DNA of 14,277 nt from the NCBI RefSeq assembly GCF_031551385.1, contig NZ_JAVBNS010000101.1, forward strand, positions 1 through 14,277. Direction: 5' to 3'. The stretch comes from Anaerosporobacter sp031551385. GTDB lineage: Bacteria; Bacillota; Clostridia; Lachnospirales; Lachnospiraceae. Of this stretch, positions 14,260-14,277 are shown piece by piece (position 1 is the first letter of the stretch; each line of letters opens with the position of its first letter). Both the position numbers and the translations under genes were made by a program. The notes beneath the pieces were generated by a model. It was not told the origin of the DNA. It saw only the letters and a list, made by a program, of their open reading frames with translations, and ran no database searches.

Positions 14260-14277
14260 AAAAAACTTAATTAGTAG

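Noticed and set aside
1..14277. CRISPR array, tRNA or rRNA genes
   Set aside because: No regularly spaced repeats and no tRNA-like cloverleaf or rRNA-like sequence were seen on either strand by reading.

Overview
The window is AT-rich throughout. Gene starts are almost always preceded by strong GGAGG-type ribosome binding sites, and the recognisable proteins (a PaiA-like acetyltransferase, a Clostridia-type XRE repressor remnant, a WYL regulator) point to a low-GC Gram-positive bacterium. A clostridial and probably Lachnospiraceae-like genome is my best guess, made from sequence style only.

Left part (1 to about 3620, all minus strand): a row of small unrelated genes with short gaps. From right to left these are a PaiA-like GNAT acetyltransferase, a 75-codon ORF of unknown function, a VOC/PhnB-like protein, a broken aminoglycoside nucleotidyltransferase, a cysteine-cluster protein of unknown function, a frameshifted gene remnant, a RimJ/RimL-type GNAT acetyltransferase and the N-terminal part of a DUF1016 (YhcG-like, PD-(D/E)XK superfamily) protein that runs off the edge. 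At least two and probably three of these are decayed, so this looks like accessory, turning-over DNA.

Middle (3620 to 5206): a perfect 19-bp inverted repeat with two back-to-back extended -10 elements separates the leftward row from a rightward NAD-dependent epimerase/dehydratase gene. Then follows about 480 bp without an intact gene. It holds a short remnant of an XRE helix-turn-helix repressor, which keeps a promoter and RBS, and two hairpins that look like terminators for leftward transcription.

Right part (5095 to 14277, minus strand): a compact six-gene operon and the main item of interest. In order of transcription it encodes a WYL-domain regulator, an 859-aa dynamin-like GTPase, a 198-aa tail-anchored membrane protein, a 1075-aa HerA/DUF87-type ATPase with an unusual Gly/Ser/Val/Ala-rich insert, a 344-aa protein with a C-terminal PD-(D/E)XK nuclease-like domain, and a 131-aa small protein. 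The last four genes are separated by 0 bp, a 1-bp overlap and a 4-bp overlap, so they are very probably translationally coupled. An intrinsic terminator follows the last gene, and repeated AT-rich operator-like sites lie before the first.

Inference: this is a self-contained, regulated, membrane-linked motor-plus-nuclease system, most simply explained as an anti-phage or anti-plasmid defence system. I do not recognise this exact gene set as a named system. The dynamin-like GTPase and tail-anchored protein could act at the membrane, the HerA-like ATPase could move or open DNA for the nuclease, and the WYL protein could keep the operon silent until invasion.
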